From: Bog-756 sp963977795
Lineage (GTDB): Bacteria > Actinomycetota > Acidimicrobiia > Acidimicrobiales > RAAP-2
Reading direction: 5' to 3'
Assembly (NCBI GenBank): GCA_963977795.1
Contig: CAXBRB010000032.1
Span: 1 to 16,160 of the forward strand
DNA: 16,160 nt
Every line of letters starts with the position of its first letter. The first letter of the stretch is position 1. The position numbers were made by a program, and so were the translations under genes. The notes beneath the pieces were generated by a model. It saw only the letters and a program-made list of their open reading frames with translations, was not told the DNA's origin and did not search any database. This document shows, one piece after another, positions 14,890 through 16,160 of this stretch.

Positions 14890-15573
14890 TCAGGCCCGGC
14901 CGGCCCGTCGGCCCTCGTCGAGCCGGCGGGGTCCCGTCTCGTCCAGACCCGGGAAGGCCGACAGGCGCCCGAGGCGCCCGAGACGCCCCACGTTGACCCC
15001 GGTGTCGGCGGCCCGCAGCATCCGGAGGTCGCCCCGGCTGTTCCCGTAGGCCCACAGGTGGGCCTCGGCCAGGTCGGCCTCCTCCATCCACCGGCGCAGC
15101 CGCACGATCTTCTCCTCGCCGCGGCAGTTCCCGCCGTCGTAGCGGCCGGTGAGGAGGCCCCTGTCGTCGACGGCCATCCGGGTGGCGATGGCGCCGTCGG
15201 CGCCGAGGCGGTCGGCGGCCGGGGCGATGTAGGCCACCGGCGAGGCCGAGACCACGACCACCCGGTCACCCCGGCCCCGGTGCCAGTCGAGCCGGCGGCG
15301 CACCTCCGGCCGGACCGTGGCCGTGAGGTGGGCCGCAGCGAAGGCCTCCCCGACCTGGGCGAAGCGGTCGGCCTCCACCCCGGCCAGGACCCGTCGGAAG
15401 AGCTCCTCTTTGGTCCGGTCGGCCACGGTGCCCCCGGCGACGGCGGCATGGGCCAGCTTGGCCACCAGGGGGACGGCGGCCCGGGCCACCGTGGCCCGGT
15501 CGGTGACGGCGGCCAGGAAGTCGAAGACGCTCCCCCCGTCGGTGAGGGTGCCGTCGAAGTCGAAGGCGGCGAC
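14890..15573 (-). other. HAD-IB phosphatase portion (native; N-terminal residues lost)
   Basis: This portion reads VAAFDFDGTLTDGG (motif I, nucleophile and acid Asp in DFDGT), VVVVSASPVAYI (motif II Ser), then GGNCRGEEKIVRLRRW (motif III Lys) and AYGNSRGDLRML (motif IV). These are the landmarks of HAD family IB, the SerB-like group hydrolysing small phosphomonoesters or lipid phosphates. The cap helices lie between DFDGT and SAS. In motif IV the first acidic residue is Asn, leaving one Asp for Mg2+; this is seen in some family IB members as far as I recall. GC-ending codons match the rest of the window. The native start codon is missing because the frame enters from the hydrolase portion. Confidence 0.85.
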
Positions 15574-16160
15574 GTCGAGCGGCGTGAACAGTTTCTCGCG
15601 GGCGTAGTCGGCCAGCGTCATGCCGGTGCGGCGAACCAGGGTCTCGGTGAGCAGCGAGGTCCCGCCGCCGCTATAGTTGTAGAGAGTGCCCGGCCGCGCC
15701 ACGAGCGGCTGCTGCAGGATGTAGCGGAACGGCTCCTGCGCACGGAGCATGCCCATCTCGTTGTTCAGCGGGTCGTCGAACGGCCGGTTCTCCTCCCAGC
15801 GCAGGCCGGACGACATGGTGAGCAGGTCGCGAAAGGTGATGTGGTCCTTCTCGGGTGTGCGCAGTTCGGCGAGTTCGGGGAATGCATCGAATACCGGGCT
15901 GTCGAGCGCCGGGAACTTGCCGTCGGCAAGCGCGATGCCGACCAGCAGCGAGACCACGCTCTTGGATACCGAACGCACGTCGTGCCGCATGTCGGCGGCA
16001 TAGGCCACAGTGCCGAGGCTTTCGCCCCAGCGCTCGTCCGGACCCTTGAAATAGCGTTCGAGCGCCAGTTTGCCGCGGCGCGCAACCAGCACCGCATGGA
16101 CGTTCTGCTTCGGCCAGGATTTCAGAAAGCCCTCGACATCGCACAGCCGCGACGGATCGA
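14890..16160 (-). CDS. Chimeric open frame: serine hydrolase (beta-lactamase family) N-part joined to HAD-IB phosphatase, 5' end off the window
   Basis: One uninterrupted minus-strand frame runs from the right edge to the TGA at 14890-14892. Sequence resembling the hydrolase starts at the edge (DPSRLCDVEGFLKSWPKQNV), so the GTG at 16092 is an internal codon and the true start is beyond the window. In numbering from that GTG, 1-172 is a class C beta-lactamase-related serine hydrolase and 174-400 a HAD phosphatase. The hydrolase part stops before its last conserved motif, and the HAD part starts right at its first strand, so neither is complete. Codon use changes at the same point. A join of two genes from different organisms, real or artefactual, is the best reading. 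It is convergent with the flippase-like gene, 60 bases apart, and that gap shows only a CCGGGCCCGG palindrome (14856-14865). Confidence 0.75.
   Translation of the reverse strand, partial: DPSRLCDVEGFLKSWPKQNVHAVLVARRGKLALERYFKGPDERWGESLGTVAYAADMRHDVRSVSKSVVSLLVGIALADGKFPALDSPVFDAFPELAELRTPEKDHITFRDLLTMSSGLRWEENRPFDDPLNNEMGMLRAQEPFRYILQQPLVARPGTLYNYSGGGTSLLTETLVRRTGMTLADYAREKLFTPLDVAAFDFDGTLTDGGSVFDFLAAVTDRATVARAAVPLVAKLAHAAVAGGTVADRTKEELFRRVLAGVEADRFAQVGEAFAAAHLTATVRPEVRRRLDWHRGRGDRVVVVSASPVAYIAPAADRLGADGAIATRMAVDDRGLLTGRYDGGNCRGEEKIVRLRRWMEEADLAEAHLWAYGNSRGDLRMLRAADTGVNVGRLGRLGRLSAFPGLDETGPRRLDEGRRAGRA
15568..15582. other. Right composition/homology junction
   Basis: Going left, hydrolase-type sequence YAREKLFTPLD changes to HAD sequence VAAFDFDGT within a few codons near 15574. 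GC counts differ on the two sides: 15841-15900 has 37 of 60, while 15241-15300 has 48 of 60. The crossing bases (gacgtcg) could be shared by both parents, so the join may rest on a short matching end. Confidence 0.65.
15574..16160 (-). other. Serine hydrolase portion (class C beta-lactamase family), truncated at both ends
   Basis: The nucleophile motif SxxK is SVSK (Ser41-Lys44 from GTG 16092) in DVRSVSKSVVSLLVGIAL. The second motif region LYNYSGGGTSLL gives Tyr-Ser-Gly in place of the usual Tyr-x-Asn. ITFRDLLTMSSGLRWEENRP is the family's conserved helix-loop. Such proteins include esterases and peptidases as well as beta-lactamases, so the substrate is open. The C-terminal third, with the KTG-like motif, is missing at the junction. 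Codons with A or T in third position are frequent (gat, gaa, tat, aaa), unlike the native DNA. The style resembles alphaproteobacterial homologues, by inference. Confidence 0.8.

Noticed and set aside
1..16160. Circular element closing across the window ends
   Set aside because: Reading the minus strand from base 1 into base 16160 does not continue DapB and gives no repeated end sequence. The two edges belong to different genes.
15574..16160. Hydrolase as an antibiotic resistance beta-lactamase
   Set aside because: It carries SVSK but Tyr-Ser-Gly in place of Tyr-x-Asn, has no visible signal peptide and is truncated. The family is mostly esterases and peptidases of unknown substrate.

Overview
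The window is high-GC DNA (one sampled native line is about 80% GC) with almost exclusively G/C third codon positions. Gene content and style point to an actinobacterium, most likely of the class Acidimicrobiia. The indications are a single ClpP, GTGA/ATGA-coupled operons, TAGNNT boxes 7-8 bases upstream of start codons as expected for leaderless mRNAs, and secreted proteins with GYWLVASDGGIFAFGDA-type repeats. The class assignment is inference; no marker RNA gene is present.

Layout. (A) Bases 1 to about 130 carry a minus-strand fragment of DapB that looks proteobacterial, then the plus-strand 3' end of an unidentified native gene. (B) 302-5612, plus strand, is a tight operon: ClpP protease, an ABC-2 permease and ATPase of the Wzm/Wzt polysaccharide exporter type, and two GT-B glycosyltransferases. 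(C) 5646-7550, minus strand, is a multi-membrane GT-C-like glycosyltransferase, convergent with the operon. (D) 7725-12177, plus strand, holds two secreted proteins. One has an FG-GAP/PQQ-like beta-propeller N-terminal half and the other a SpoIID/LytB domain. Both end in six copies of the same 42-residue repeat. (E) 12268-14829, plus strand, is a large membrane protein joining N-terminal membrane helices, a degenerate kinase-like domain and a C-terminal LPG-synthase/UPF0104 flippase-like domain. (F) 14890-16160, minus strand, is one open frame made of the front of a beta-lactamase-family serine hydrolase joined in frame to a HAD-IB phosphatase.

How the genes fit together. Most of the window concerns the cell envelope: making glycans (two GT-B enzymes, one GT-C enzyme), exporting them (Wzm/Wzt-like pair), remodelling or decorating the wall (SpoIID-like protein and its propeller partner), and a lipid-linked flippase-like protein. 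ClpP is the outlier, and its stop codon overlaps the start of the exporter permease.

Caution on the ends. Both extremities differ from the interior in base composition and codon use, and both contain gene fragments that stop abruptly against native sequence. I read the native insert as roughly 130-15,575, with foreign (probably alphaproteobacterial) sequence joined at each end. A chimeric assembly or amplification product is the simplest explanation. If real, the right end would be a novel serine hydrolase-HAD fusion. I saw no tRNA, rRNA, CRISPR array, insertion sequence or convincing terminator.
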